From assembly GCA_963785565.1 (NCBI GenBank), contig CAWAVV010000031.1:93683-157682 (forward strand): DNA of 64,000 nucleotides. The letters are read 5' to 3'. Of the stretch, positions 18,720-26,556 are shown in pieces; within the stretch, counting starts at the first letter, position 1; every line of letters begins with the position of its first letter. Source of the DNA: AP-15 sp963785565 (GTDB lineage: Bacteria; Pseudomonadota; Alphaproteobacteria; ATCC43930; CGMCC-115725). The notes beneath the pieces are model-generated. The model was not told the origin of the DNA and ran no database searches. It saw nothing but the letters and a program-made list of their open reading frames with translations. The position numbers and the translations under genes were made by a program.

Positions 18720-18905
18720 CTCTCCGCTCACTGCGGTAGGATACAGCCATTGGGTAGACGCGATAATTATTGGGATCCGGTTCAACTCCTCGAAGAGAGT
18801 GGGTACCGGCTCGAAGGCATGAACGACGAGGGATGAGTAGTAGAGCGCGGCTTGGCGGCTTGCCTCGCCGCGATAGGCGCCGACATCTATCCACACGCGG
18901 CGCGG
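18720..18905 (-). pseudogene. N-terminal fragment of FkbM-type methyltransferase
   Basis: The translation RRVWIDVGAYRGEASRQ, then VVHAFEPVPTLFEEL, is the SAM-binding start of an FkbM family methyltransferase. The next family element (DPNNYRVYPMAVS) appears in a different frame, and after about 60 codons the sequence runs straight into the HIT gene start. It is therefore frameshifted and C-terminally truncated. It abuts another broken methyltransferase upstream, within the A/T-richer patch of surface-modification genes. Confidence 0.6.
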
Positions 18906-18944
18906 CTCGCGGGGTGCAGCGAGCGCGTGGGCATTGCGATGCCG

Positions 18945-19612
18945 GGCGGGCGGCACCACAGTGAGCGCCGGCAACTGAATAGGGTATTTCGAACCAACGA
19001 AGACCGCGCGCAAATTTCCGTCGTGAGCGATCATTTGCCAATCAGTCACGAAATCGGGAAAATCCGGTTGATCGAGAGTGACGTAGGCATAGCCAAAGTG
19101 CCGGCGCAGCGCGGACATTACCCAAGGGCGGGTCGGCCGCGTCCCAGTTCCGCGAATGCCCTGATTTGCGGACAGCGGTTCGACGACACGGTGAAGCTCG
19201 GGGTAACTCCCTGGAACAACCAGGGTCTCGACCAAGATCTGGCCCTTACACACTCTGGCGAGCCGGGCCAGGGCGCCGTCCGGGCCCGCAAATGGTAGAG
19301 AGTACCGTAACAATAGACGATGTCGAAAGAGCCGAGATCGGCGAGGTCGACCACCCTGTCGAGATCCAGCACGCCGAGCTTGCGATGCGGATAAAGCCGG
19401 AGCATCTCGGCAACGTTGGCTGGGTTCCCATCGGTGCTGAGAACGTCGCAGCCTCGCTCCTCGAAAAAAGCCGTGTGCAGACCGATGCCGGCGCCAACCT
19501 CGAGCACGCTCTTGCCGTGAAGCTCAAGCCCGAGAGAGGAGAGATGCTCCTGTCGTACGCGGTTGATGCGCAGCGCTTCGGGCTCCTGAAACACGGAAAA
19601 ATCCGGTGACAT
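18945..19612 (-). pseudogene. Class I SAM-dependent methyltransferase, one-base frameshift
   Basis: The ATG at 19612, after GGGAGA, opens a methyltransferase with motif I SVLEVGAGIGLHTAFF, then STDGNP and FDIVYCYGTLYHL. At that point the frame breaks. The family sequence resumes one base off as GPDGALARLARVCKGQILVE and continues to about 18945 (FVGSKYPIQLPALTVVPP). Adding one G to the GGG run at 19285-19287 (minus strand reading) would restore TLYHLRGPDGAL and a protein of about 220 aa. Either real decay or a homopolymer error. The target is unknown; neighbours suggest surface glycan or sulfate chemistry. Confidence 0.65.
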
Positions 19613-19806
19613 CGGGTCTCCCTTGCAGCAGATTCAGTAGGGCGGCGTCGTTCCGCAGATCGTCACAGCCAACATCCGATCCGCTATTAGCAGAAGATCA
19701 AACCAATTGGAATCGTTGTCATGCCACTCACAAATCGCCGGAGATCTATACTTAGCAGCAACGAACTTCTTGAACGGAGCCGAACTTATACGTCGGGGGC
19801 GAGCTC

Positions 19807-20423
19807 ATGTTGCGTAACGACGAGATCCGACAACTTCGCGAGAAGGCGAGGGTGGTGGGTTACTCGAGGGTTTCTGCGTATACGCCCGCCATTGTCCCTG
19901 GCTCACCTATAAGGAGACGATACTACTCCGCGACGAGAGCGCCCGGCTAATCTCCTTCTTTAACGCTGAATTCGAGAGAGTGTCGTCTAACCGCCCACCG
20001 CTGACGTTCCAAGAGGGTCTGCTGGACTTCAAGTTGTGTAGCCCTGAGCGATGGTTTGATCGGGAATTTGTGAAGTTTCACGGGATAGATGTTTACGACT
20101 ATCCGATGCGATCGGCGCCATACCTGATCATTAGAAAGAACAACTTGAATTTTCTGCTCTACCGTTTCGAAGATCTGCCGATATCGTTCCATTCTTTGCT
20201 TGAGGCTATCGGTTTGCCTACCGATCCTTCCCTGTCAGCGCCTATGCGGCTTAACGTTACCAAAGATAAACCTGTGGGGAACTTGTATCACGCCTTTTGT
20301 CGTGCGTTCATGCCGACGGACGAAATGACAGAATACTATTTCGGAGGAAAATATTTTCGGCATTTCTACGGTGACTCCCAAGGCGACGCGCATGCCTTCC
20401 CCACGGTGGCTGGAGAGCGATGA
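19807..20423 (+). pseudogene. 5'-truncated, frameshifted sulfotransferase remnant
   Basis: Two frames together read as the C-terminal part of a sulfotransferase: LRNDEIRQLREKAR from 19807, then, after a frame change at the GGG around 19857-19859, FCVYARHCPWLTYKETILL, ESARLISFFNAEFERV and onward through LTFQEGLLDFKLCSPERWFD to YFRHFYG. The long downstream frame (from GTG 19980) has no start of its own and the PAPS-binding N-terminus is missing. The sequence is visibly A/T-richer than the his genes. About 190 bp upstream to the methyltransferase hold nothing recognised. Confidence 0.5.
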
Positions 20424-20446
20424 CCTCGATGATAGGAGTTATGTGA

Positions 20447-21169
20447 GTGCTAATATTCCTGCAAGTGCCGAAAACGGGTGGTTCGACTCTGATTCACTTG
20501 CTGAGCGCGGCGCTGCAGCCAGCATTGCATATTCACCAGGCACCGGGCGTGCGCAAATTTCTAAGCCTTTCGCAGGTAGAACGTGATTCTCTGCGCCTGG
20601 TCGCTGGACACATGCCCTATGGGATTAATCGGTTTACCAATCAACGGTTCAGTTATTTTACTTTTCTGCGAGAGCCAATCGACCGCGTCGTGTCGGCGTA
20701 CTACTATGTGAAAAGAACCACAGAACATCCGATGCGCCACCGGGTCGCGGCTGGCATATCGCTGCTGCAATATATGCAAGAGGCCGAAGACAACAGGCAA
20801 ACCAGGCAACTCGGTCGTTACGATTTTGCCGAAATCTTGAGCCGCCAAAAATACTGGTGGGCTCGAATTCCGCTTCGTGAAGTCAACCGGGAGCATTTGG
20901 CGGTTGCGAAGGAAACTCTTCACAGTTGTCACTTCGTTGGCCTCTACGAAAATTTCGCTGAGGACGTCTGTGAACTATTCGAGCGCCTTGGTCTACCGCG
21001 CCCGCTCGACATCCCCAGAGTGCTGGAGAGCGTCGGCAGGCCTCGTGTCGCCGAGTTGGAACCACACATTGTCGAGGAGATACGCAAGGAGCACCTTTTC
21101 GACTGCGAGCTTTATGAGTATGCCTGCCGCCTGAAAGACCTGCGCAAGAAGCAAGATTTTGGCGGATAG
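20447..21169 (+). CDS. Sulfotransferase family 2-type protein
   Basis: A 240-aa PAPS-dependent sulfotransferase like the heparan-sulfate-2-O-type proteins found in bacteria. The 5'-phosphosulfate loop is VPKTGGSTLIHLL near residue 8, and the 3'-phosphate motif is FLREPIDRVVSAYYYVK near residue 75. The C-terminal part is rich in charged helices. The start is GTG at 20447, placed so the P-loop follows directly; no strong ribosome site is seen. It probably modifies a surface glycan. It lies in the A/T-rich patch next to a broken sulfotransferase and methyltransferases. Confidence 0.75.
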   Translation: MLIFLQVPKTGGSTLIHLLSAALQPALHIHQAPGVRKFLSLSQVERDSLRLVAGHMPYGINRFTNQRFSYFTFLREPIDRVVSAYYYVKRTTEHPMRHRVAAGISLLQYMQEAEDNRQTRQLGRYDFAEILSRQKYWWARIPLREVNREHLAVAKETLHSCHFVGLYENFAEDVCELFERLGLPRPLDIPRVLESVGRPRVAELEPHIVEEIRKEHLFDCELYEYACRLKDLRKKQDFGG

Positions 21170-21182
21170 CAGCCGGGCTCTC

Positions 21183-21959
21183 TCACCTGTGCACCAGCAG
21201 ATCGAACCAATTGAAGTCATGGTTGTGCCATTCGCAATCAAACACCAAGTCAATTTTGGCGGGGGCAAAGAAATATAACATCTTCTCCCAATCGTGATAT
21301 TCCATCCAAGGCGTCCCGGGGCCATCGGTCAATTCGCCCCATTGCGAGAAGGGAAGCATCCCTTCGCGAATCCAGCGTGACTTTGGATAGGCGAGATGCA
21401 ACCACCGACCGCCGGCGTTGAGGTGTGGGAGTAGCAATTGAATCTCGGCGCGGGTTATCTTAGCGGGCGCATTGAGTAAAGAGCCGATTGCCAGAACGGC
21501 ATCAAACCCATAAGCCAGTCGTTCAAATGACCGGTCATCTTGGATATAGAAGAATTCACCGGCGATGCCCTTCAGAGCGCAAATTCGCTCAACTACCCGC
21601 AGGTTGTCCTCGACGATATCGGCGAAGGTAACGCGAGCGCCGTGTTCGGCAAAGTGAAGTGAGGAGACCGCAAGACCGCAACCGACATCGAGGATATTCC
21701 GGCCCTTTAGCTTGTCCCGATAAAGATCGTGGTACCAGCCGCGGATACCGTAGAACGGTCCCGTCGACGTCCCGTTGTACGCGCGATGCCAAAGCGCGAG
21801 AAGGTCCCGGTCCGGCATCATTAGAAGCTCGCCGGATTCGATACGAGTTTCTGCGTCCAAAGGGACCGTTCCCCATTTCTTTCGGAGCACTTCATAGGGG
21901 GACGACCATTCGGCTCCGACGCCATCCCCACCCCAAACCTCTCCTTCGACGGCAGTCAC
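21183..21959 (-). CDS. Class I SAM-dependent methyltransferase
   Basis: A 258-aa methyltransferase. Motif I is NILDVGCGLAVSSLHFA, the acidic residue after strand 2 is FADIVEDNLRVVE, and GFDAVLAIGSLLNAP follows as motif IV. The N-terminal 90 residues contain a preamble (PYEVLRKKWGTVPLD, WHRAYNGTSTGPFYG) like methyltransferases of sugar or lipid biosynthesis clusters. It converges on the sulfotransferase gene with a 13-bp gap. The substrate is unknown; a surface polysaccharide role is inferred from neighbours. Confidence 0.8.
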   Translation of the reverse strand: MTAVEGEVWGGDGVGAEWSSPYEVLRKKWGTVPLDAETRIESGELLMMPDRDLLALWHRAYNGTSTGPFYGIRGWYHDLYRDKLKGRNILDVGCGLAVSSLHFAEHGARVTFADIVEDNLRVVERICALKGIAGEFFYIQDDRSFERLAYGFDAVLAIGSLLNAPAKITRAEIQLLLPHLNAGGRWLHLAYPKSRWIREGMLPFSQWGELTDGPGTPWMEYHDWEKMLYFFAPAKIDLVFDCEWHNHDFNWFDLLVHR

Positions 21960-22059
21960 ACTTTGCTAATCCTAGTAACGGATGAAAGCAAAACGCCAGG
22001 ATCTTCACTCTTCCCGAGAGGCGGAGGCTTCGTCCGGCCCAAAAAGTGATCTTGGTAAA

Positions 22060-22392
22060 TCAGAGGTTTGCACGGCCGCGCTTTTCGTCGATCCCGGACT
22101 TGCCCTCGCGACGCATCAGTTCGGCGGCGACATCGGCAGGCGAAATGCCGACATCGGCCCACAGCACCAATAGGTGATAGAGGAGATCGGCGCTCTCGCC
22201 GACGAGCTTTGCCGGGTCGCCCCGGACGCCCTCGATGACTGCCTCGACCGCCTCCTCGCCGAGCTTTTGGGCGATCTTGGTGCGGCCGCGGGCGAACAGC
22301 CGAGCGGTATAGGAGGTCTGTGGATCGGCTCCGCGTCGCGCGCTGATAACCTGCCAGAGGCGGTCGAGGGTGGCGCCCAGATCTTTTGGCAC
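22060..22392 (-). CDS. hisE: Phosphoribosyl-ATP diphosphatase HisE
   Basis: Hydrolyses phosphoribosyl-ATP to phosphoribosyl-AMP, step 2 of histidine synthesis. 110 aa, all-alpha MazG-like fold, with the acidic metal site KLGEEAVEAVIEG and ESADLLYHLLVLW as in the family. It follows hisF by 3 bp and is the last gene of the hisB-hisH-GNAT-hisA-hisF-hisE run. The stand-alone form (not fused to HisI) is usual in alphaproteobacteria. Confidence 0.95.
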   Translation of the reverse strand: MPKDLGATLDRLWQVISARRGADPQTSYTARLFARGRTKIAQKLGEEAVEAVIEGVRGDPAKLVGESADLLYHLLVLWADVGISPADVAAELMRREGKSGIDEKRGRANL

Positions 22393-22395
22393 GGC

Positions 22396-23154
22396 TCAAC
22401 TCCGCACCGGGATGCCGCGGGCGGCGAGCCGGGCCTTGGCCTCGCCGATCCGACAGGTCCCGAAGTGAAAGATCGAGGCTGCGAGCACCGCGGTCGCGTG
22501 CCCATCGCGAATACCCTCGACCAGGTGATCGAGGGTGCCGACCCCGCCAGAGGCGATGACCGGCACGCGAACCGCATCGGCGACGGCCCGCGTCAGGGCG
22601 ATGTCGAACCCCGATTTGGTGCCGTCGCGATCCATCGAGGTCAGCAGAATCTCTCCGGCGCCGTAATCGGCAAGCCGTCTGGCCCAGTCGACCGCGTCGA
22701 TGCCAGTCGGCCGCCGTCCGCCATGGGTGAAGACCTCCCAGCGCGCCGGCGCCGACGCTTTTGCATCAATCGCGGCGACAATGCATTGGCTGCCGAATTT
22801 CTGCGCCGCTTCGCGGACGAAGTCGGGCCGGGCCACGGCGGCGGTGTTGATCGACACCTTGTCGCAGCCGGCGCGCAATAAGCGGCGGATATCCTCGACC
22901 GTGCGCACCCCGCCGCCGACGGTCAGCGGCATGAAACATTCCTCGGCAGTGCGGCGAACCACATCGTAGAGCGTGTCGCGCCCTTCGGCGCTGGCGGTGA
23001 TGTCGAGAAAGCACAGCTCGTCGGCGCCCTCGCGATCGTAGAACCGCGCCTGCGCCACCGGATCGCCGGCATCGACAAGATCGACGAAGTTGACGCCCTT
23101 GACGACCCGCCCGTCCTTGACGTCGAGACAAGGGATGACGCGCATCTTCAGCAT
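22396..23154 (-). CDS. hisF: Imidazole glycerol phosphate synthase cyclase subunit HisF
   Basis: Cyclase half of IGP synthase. It joins ammonia from HisH to PRFAR, giving IGP and AICAR. 252-aa (beta/alpha)8 barrel with catalytic Asp in CLDVKDGRVVKG (residue about 11) and in VAAIDAKAS (about 130), and phosphate-binding GGV and ASGGVGTL repeats. Its start overlaps the end of hisA by 7 bp, so the two are coupled. Confidence 0.97.
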   Translation of the reverse strand: MLKMRVIPCLDVKDGRVVKGVNFVDLVDAGDPVAQARFYDREGADELCFLDITASAEGRDTLYDVVRRTAEECFMPLTVGGGVRTVEDIRRLLRAGCDKVSINTAAVARPDFVREAAQKFGSQCIVAAIDAKASAPARWEVFTHGGRRPTGIDAVDWARRLADYGAGEILLTSMDRDGTKSGFDIALTRAVADAVRVPVIASGGVGTLDHLVEGIRDGHATAVLAASIFHFGTCRIGEAKARLAARGIPVRS

Positions 23155-23885
23155 GCCGGCCTCTGCGCCATCAGGCGCAACGCCGCTTGCGGGTCGATCC
23201 CTCCGTCATAGAGCGCCCGCCCGCAGATCACGCCGGCGATGCCGTCGGCCTCGTACCTCTTGAGCGCGGCGAGATCGGCGAGCGAGGCAACCCCGCCCGA
23301 GGCAATGACCGGGACCCGAACCTGGCGCGCCAGACCGGCTGTCGCCGCGGCATCGACGCCGCCGAGCGCCCCGTCGCGGGCAATGTCGGTGTGGATAATC
23401 GCCGCGATCCCGCAATCCTCAAAGCGGCGCGCCAGCTCGGCGACACCGATCTCGGTCGTCTCGGTCCAGCCTGCGATCGCAACCCGACCGCCGCGTACAT
23501 CTATGCCCACGGCGATCTTGCCCGGGTGATCGGCGGCGGCCCACCGGACCAATTCAGGATCGCGCAGGGCCGCCGTGCCGAGCACGATGCGATCAATCCC
23601 GAGCCCGAGCCATTGCTCGATCGCGCGACGGTCGCGAATGCCGCCGCCCAACTGGATGTGCAGCCCGACGGCGTCGCGGATCGCCTCTACCGCAGTCCCA
23701 TTGACCGAGCGGCCGGCAAAGGCGCCGTTAAGATCTACGATGTGCAGCCATTCGAAACCGGCGTCCGCGAACTGCAGCGCCTGCGCCGCCGGATCGTCGT
23801 TGAACACGGTGGCGCTCGCCATCTCGCCGCGCACCAGACGAACACAGGCGCCATCCTTGAGATCGATCGCCGGATAGAGGATCAC
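23148..23885 (-). CDS. hisA: ProFAR isomerase HisA
   Basis: Isomerises the aminoaldose ProFAR to PRFAR. 245-aa half-barrel repeat protein, with catalytic Asp in YPAIDLKDGACVRL and IHTDIARDGALGG. The start is taken as GTG 23885, giving the usual ILYPAIDL N-terminus. The in-frame extension upstream to 24023 passes through a palindromic repeat and is not coding. It overlaps hisF. The repeat separates it from the GNAT gene, so hisA may need its own promoter or transcription through the repeat. Confidence 0.96.
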   Translation of the reverse strand: MILYPAIDLKDGACVRLVRGEMASATVFNDDPAAQALQFADAGFEWLHIVDLNGAFAGRSVNGTAVEAIRDAVGLHIQLGGGIRDRRAIEQWLGLGIDRIVLGTAALRDPELVRWAAADHPGKIAVGIDVRGGRVAIAGWTETTEIGVAELARRFEDCGIAAIIHTDIARDGALGGVDAAATAGLARQVRVPVIASGGVASLADLAALKRYEADGIAGVICGRALYDGGIDPQAALRLMAQRPAC

Positions 23886-23890
23886 GGCAA

Positions 23891-24011
23891 ACCTCTCACC
23901 CCAGCCCTCTCCTCGTTTGCGGGGAGAGGGAGGGACCCGCAGGTCCGCAATCGACGGAGCCGCGAAGCGGCGGACGAGATGTCGGACCGGTACCGCGGGA
24001 GGGTGAGGGCC
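23891..24011 (+). repeat. Palindromic intergenic repeat (CTCTCCTCG.../GGGTGAGGG type)
   Basis: The element begins acctctcaccccagccctct and ends gcgggagggtgagggc, so its ends are inverted copies. An inner CTCTCCTCG/GGGGAGAGGGAGGGACC hairpin and a CGGAGCCGCGAAGCGGCGG palindrome lie inside. This is a widespread intergenic repeat style in alphaproteobacteria. It splits the histidine operon between the GNAT gene and hisA. Confidence 0.65.
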
Positions 24012-24038
24012 AACGCCAGACAACTTTGTGCTGGAGGA

Positions 24039-24596
24039 TCACGAGCGCGCCGGAACGTCGTCGAGCAGCTTGTAGTAATAGTGACCTGGCACGATCCGCC
24101 CTTCGACGCGCGCGTAGACCGGGTGGGTGCCCCAACGGCGATACCCCAGACTCTCATAGAGGCCGATCGCAGCGTTCTGCGTGTCGCGCAAATCGAGGTT
24201 GAGGACGGCCAGCCCCAATTCCCGGCCGAGCCGCTCAATCTCCAGCACGATGCCGCGGCCGAGGCCGTGGCCGCGGGCCCACGGCGCCACGAACGCGCTC
24301 GTCAGGGTGCCGGCGAAGGCTTGCGCTTCGTTGTTGCGCGGGGCGCGGCTGAGTTGCGCCGAGCCGGCCACGACCCCCTCCAAGCGGCCGACGACGAGCC
24401 GGCGCTCGGGGACCAGCAGCACGCCCTTCCAATAATTTTCCAGGACCTGGCGCGGCGGCGGCTTGAGCCAGCCGAACCCCCCACCCTCGGTGATCGCGCT
24501 CTCAGTCGCCTCGCAGAGATTGTCGAGATCGTTGCCCGAATAGCGGGTGAGCCGCTCGACCGAGATCGCCGCGACGGTGTTCCGGCTATCGCTCAT
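24039..24596 (-). CDS. GNAT family N-acetyltransferase
   Basis: A 185-aa acetyl-CoA-dependent N-acyltransferase. The acetyl-CoA loop is visible as APWARGHGLGRGIVLEIE, followed by NLDLRDTQNAAIGLYESLGY, the standard motif B of the fold. The ATG at 24596 overlaps the hisH stop (ATGA), which argues for translational coupling and for rejecting longer in-frame starts. A role in histidine metabolism is not implied by the fold; the acceptor amine is unknown. Confidence 0.85.
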   Translation of the reverse strand: MSDSRNTVAAISVERLTRYSGNDLDNLCEATESAITEGGGFGWLKPPPRQVLENYWKGVLLVPERRLVVGRLEGVVAGSAQLSRAPRNNEAQAFAGTLTSAFVAPWARGHGLGRGIVLEIERLGRELGLAVLNLDLRDTQNAAIGLYESLGYRRWGTHPVYARVEGRIVPGHYYYKLLDDVPARS

Positions 24597-25234
24597 GGGC
24601 TCCATCGCAAAAAGTTTCCAATCAACCGCAGCCCTGCTTGCTGGCTTTTCTCGGGGTGAAACTGGGTTCCGGCGAGATTGTCGCGGCCGACGACCGCGGC
24701 GAGCGCCCCGCCGTAATCGGTGACCGCCAGGAGGTCGCGCGCGCTGGCCAGCCGGAAATGATAGCTGTGCACGAAATAGGCGTGCGCGCCCGCCCCGAGC
24801 CCGTCGAGGAGCGGATGCGCCGCCCGCGGCTCGATCTCGTTCCATCCCATATGCGGGATCTTCAGCGCCGAATCCGCGGGTTCGATCGCCACCACCTCGC
24901 CGTCGATCCAGCCGAGGCCGTCGACCGTCTCGAATTCGCGGCCGCGTCGGGCCATCAGCTGCATGCCAACGCAGATCCCGAGGAATGGGCGCGCACGTGA
25001 CATAACCGCCTCGCTCAGCGCTTGTTCAAGACCGGAAACCGCGGCAAGCCCGCGCCGGCAATCGGCGAAAGCGCCGACCCCAGGGAGGACAAGGCGATCG
25101 GCGCCGGCAATCGTATCGGGCGCGCAGGTCACCCTGATTTCGGCGGAAATGCCGTTCTCGGCCGCCGCGCGTTCGAACGCCTTTGCCGCCGAGCGCAGAT
25201 TGCCCGAGCCGTAATCGACGATCGCGACGATCAT
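24593..25234 (-). CDS. hisH: Imidazole glycerol phosphate synthase glutaminase subunit HisH
   Basis: Class I glutamine amidotransferase supplying ammonia to HisF. 213 aa, with nucleophile Cys in LGICVGMQLM and the His-Glu pair in QFHPEKSQ. The N-terminus MIVAIVDYGSGNLRS is canonical. Its ATG overlaps the hisB TGA by one base (TGATG), and its own TGA overlaps the GNAT start. Three genes are thus coupled in series. Confidence 0.97.
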   Translation of the reverse strand: MIVAIVDYGSGNLRSAAKAFERAAAENGISAEIRVTCAPDTIAGADRLVLPGVGAFADCRRGLAAVSGLEQALSEAVMSRARPFLGICVGMQLMARRGREFETVDGLGWIDGEVVAIEPADSALKIPHMGWNEIEPRAAHPLLDGLGAGAHAYFVHSYHFRLASARDLLAVTDYGGALAAVVGRDNLAGTQFHPEKSQQAGLRLIGNFLRWSP

Positions 25235-25833
25235 CACAAAGTGCCGCCGAGAACGCCCTTGGTTGACGGAACCGCTCCCTGCCGGCGCGGATCGACCTCG
25301 ACAGCCTGGCGCAACGCCCGGGCGAGACCCTTGAAGCAGGATTCGACGATGTGGTGGTTGTTCTCGCCATAGAGGTTCTCGACATGAAGAGTGACCCCCG
25401 CCGACTGGGCGAAGGCCTGGAACCACTCCTTGAACAACTCAGTATCCATCTCGCCGAGTTTCGGTCGGGTAAACGCCACCTTCCACACTAGATAGGGTCG
25501 GTTCGAGGCGTCTAGGCTGACGCGCGTCAAAGTTTCGTCCATCGGGATTACCGCATGCCCGTAGCGCGCGATGCCGGCGCGGCTCCCCAAAGCCTTCGAC
25601 ACCGCCTCGCCGACGACATAGCCGGAATCTTCGGTGGTGTGATGAAAATCGATATGCAGATCGCCGATTGCCCGCAGTTTGACGTCGATCAGACTGTGCT
25701 TGGCCAACTGTTCGAGCATGTGATCGAGAAAGCCGATACCCGTCGATATTTCCGCGGCGCCGCTGCCGTCGAGATCGACCCGGCCGCTGATTTGCGTCTC
25801 CTTGGTGTTGCGTTCGACCGTAGCCACCCGCAC
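25234..25833 (-). CDS. hisB: Imidazoleglycerol-phosphate dehydratase HisB
   Basis: Dehydrates IGP to imidazole acetol phosphate. 199-aa single-function form, without the phosphatase domain of enterobacterial HisB. The two Mn-binding motifs DFHHTTEDSG and ENNHHIVES are intact, and the protein ends STKGVLGGTL. The GTG at 25833 gives the usual RVATVERNTKET start; the ATG-less extension to 25941 is not needed. First gene of the his run, divergent from hslV. Confidence 0.96.
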   Translation of the reverse strand: MRVATVERNTKETQISGRVDLDGSGAAEISTGIGFLDHMLEQLAKHSLIDVKLRAIGDLHIDFHHTTEDSGYVVGEAVSKALGSRAGIARYGHAVIPMDETLTRVSLDASNRPYLVWKVAFTRPKLGEMDTELFKEWFQAFAQSAGVTLHVENLYGENNHHIVESCFKGLARALRQAVEVDPRRQGAVPSTKGVLGGTL

Positions 25834-25915
25834 GATGCTCTCCTCTATCGCCGCTGGACCGCGACACAGTCTATTTAGCAATTCCGGGGTGCACTTGCCA
25901 CTGTCCGACGGTCGG

Positions 25916-25945
25916 CTTGACCATGAACCCGCTGCGCCCACATCT
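25916..25945 (+). promoter_or_regulatory. Possible RpoH (sigma-32) promoter of hslVU
   Basis: CTTGAC at 25916-25921 and CCCACATCT at 25937-25945 are spaced by 15 bp, close to the CTTGAA-N13-15-CCCCAT heat-shock consensus. They lie about 50 bp before the hslV ATG. hslVU is a classical RpoH target, so position and motif agree, but a single match of this strength could be chance. Confidence 0.3.
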
Positions 25946-25995
25946 CAGTCTTCCGAGTTTCAAGCGCCTGGCGCGCCAGCTTCCCGAAAAAGCGC

Positions 25996-26550
25996 ATGGA
26001 TCACTTCGACAGCAACGCTTGGCATGGCACAACGATCCTGTGCGTCCGCAAGGGCGGCCAGGTCGTGGTCGCCGGCGACGGTCAGGTCACGATGGGTCAG
26101 ACGGTAATGAAGTCGAATGCGCGCAAATTGCGCCGGCTGGCCAGCGGATCGGTGATCGCGGGCTTTGCCGGCGCCACCGCTGACGCGATCGCGTTGTTTG
26201 AGCGGCTCGAGGCCAAGCTCGAGCAATATGCCGGACAATTGCCCCGCGCCTGCGTCGAACTGGCCAAGGATTGGCGCACCGACCGTTATCTGCGCCGCCT
26301 CGAAGCAATGATGGCAGTGGCCGACAAGAGCGTATCCTTGATCCTGTCGGGAACCGGCGACGTGCTCGAACCCGAGGACGGGATCATCGGCATCGGCTCG
26401 GGCGGCGGCTACGCGCTGGCTGCGGCGCGGGCCCTGATCGGCGTTGACGGCCTCGACGCCGAAGAAATAACCCGCCGCGCGATGGCAATCGCCGCCGGGA
26501 TCTGCATCTATACCAACGACAAGATCACCTTAGAGAAACTCGACAACTAA
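25996..26550 (+). CDS. hslV: ATP-dependent protease peptidase subunit HslV
   Basis: Threonine protease core of the HslUV (ClpYQ) proteasome-like complex in the cytoplasm. 184 aa. The N-terminal propeptide ends at WHG, leaving TTILCVRKGG with the catalytic Thr12 as the mature N-terminus; the GDGQVTMG and GSGGGYA segments follow as in the family. It is followed after 6 bp by hslU, its ATPase partner. A heat-shock-type promoter candidate precedes it. Confidence 0.97.
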   Translation: MDHFDSNAWHGTTILCVRKGGQVVVAGDGQVTMGQTVMKSNARKLRRLASGSVIAGFAGATADAIALFERLEAKLEQYAGQLPRACVELAKDWRTDRYLRRLEAMMAVADKSVSLILSGTGDVLEPEDGIIGIGSGGGYALAAARALIGVDGLDAEEITRRAMAIAAGICIYTNDKITLEKLDN

Positions 26551-26556
26551 CGCCCG

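Noticed and set aside
18354..19313. 319-codon frame that would fuse methyltransferase sequence to the HIT protein
   Set aside because: The upstream part is decayed methyltransferase and FkbM sequence; the HIT family start with a ribosome site is at 18716.
23886..24023. N-terminal extension of HisA to 24023
   Set aside because: It is the translation of a palindromic repeat; the family N-terminus begins at GTG 23885.
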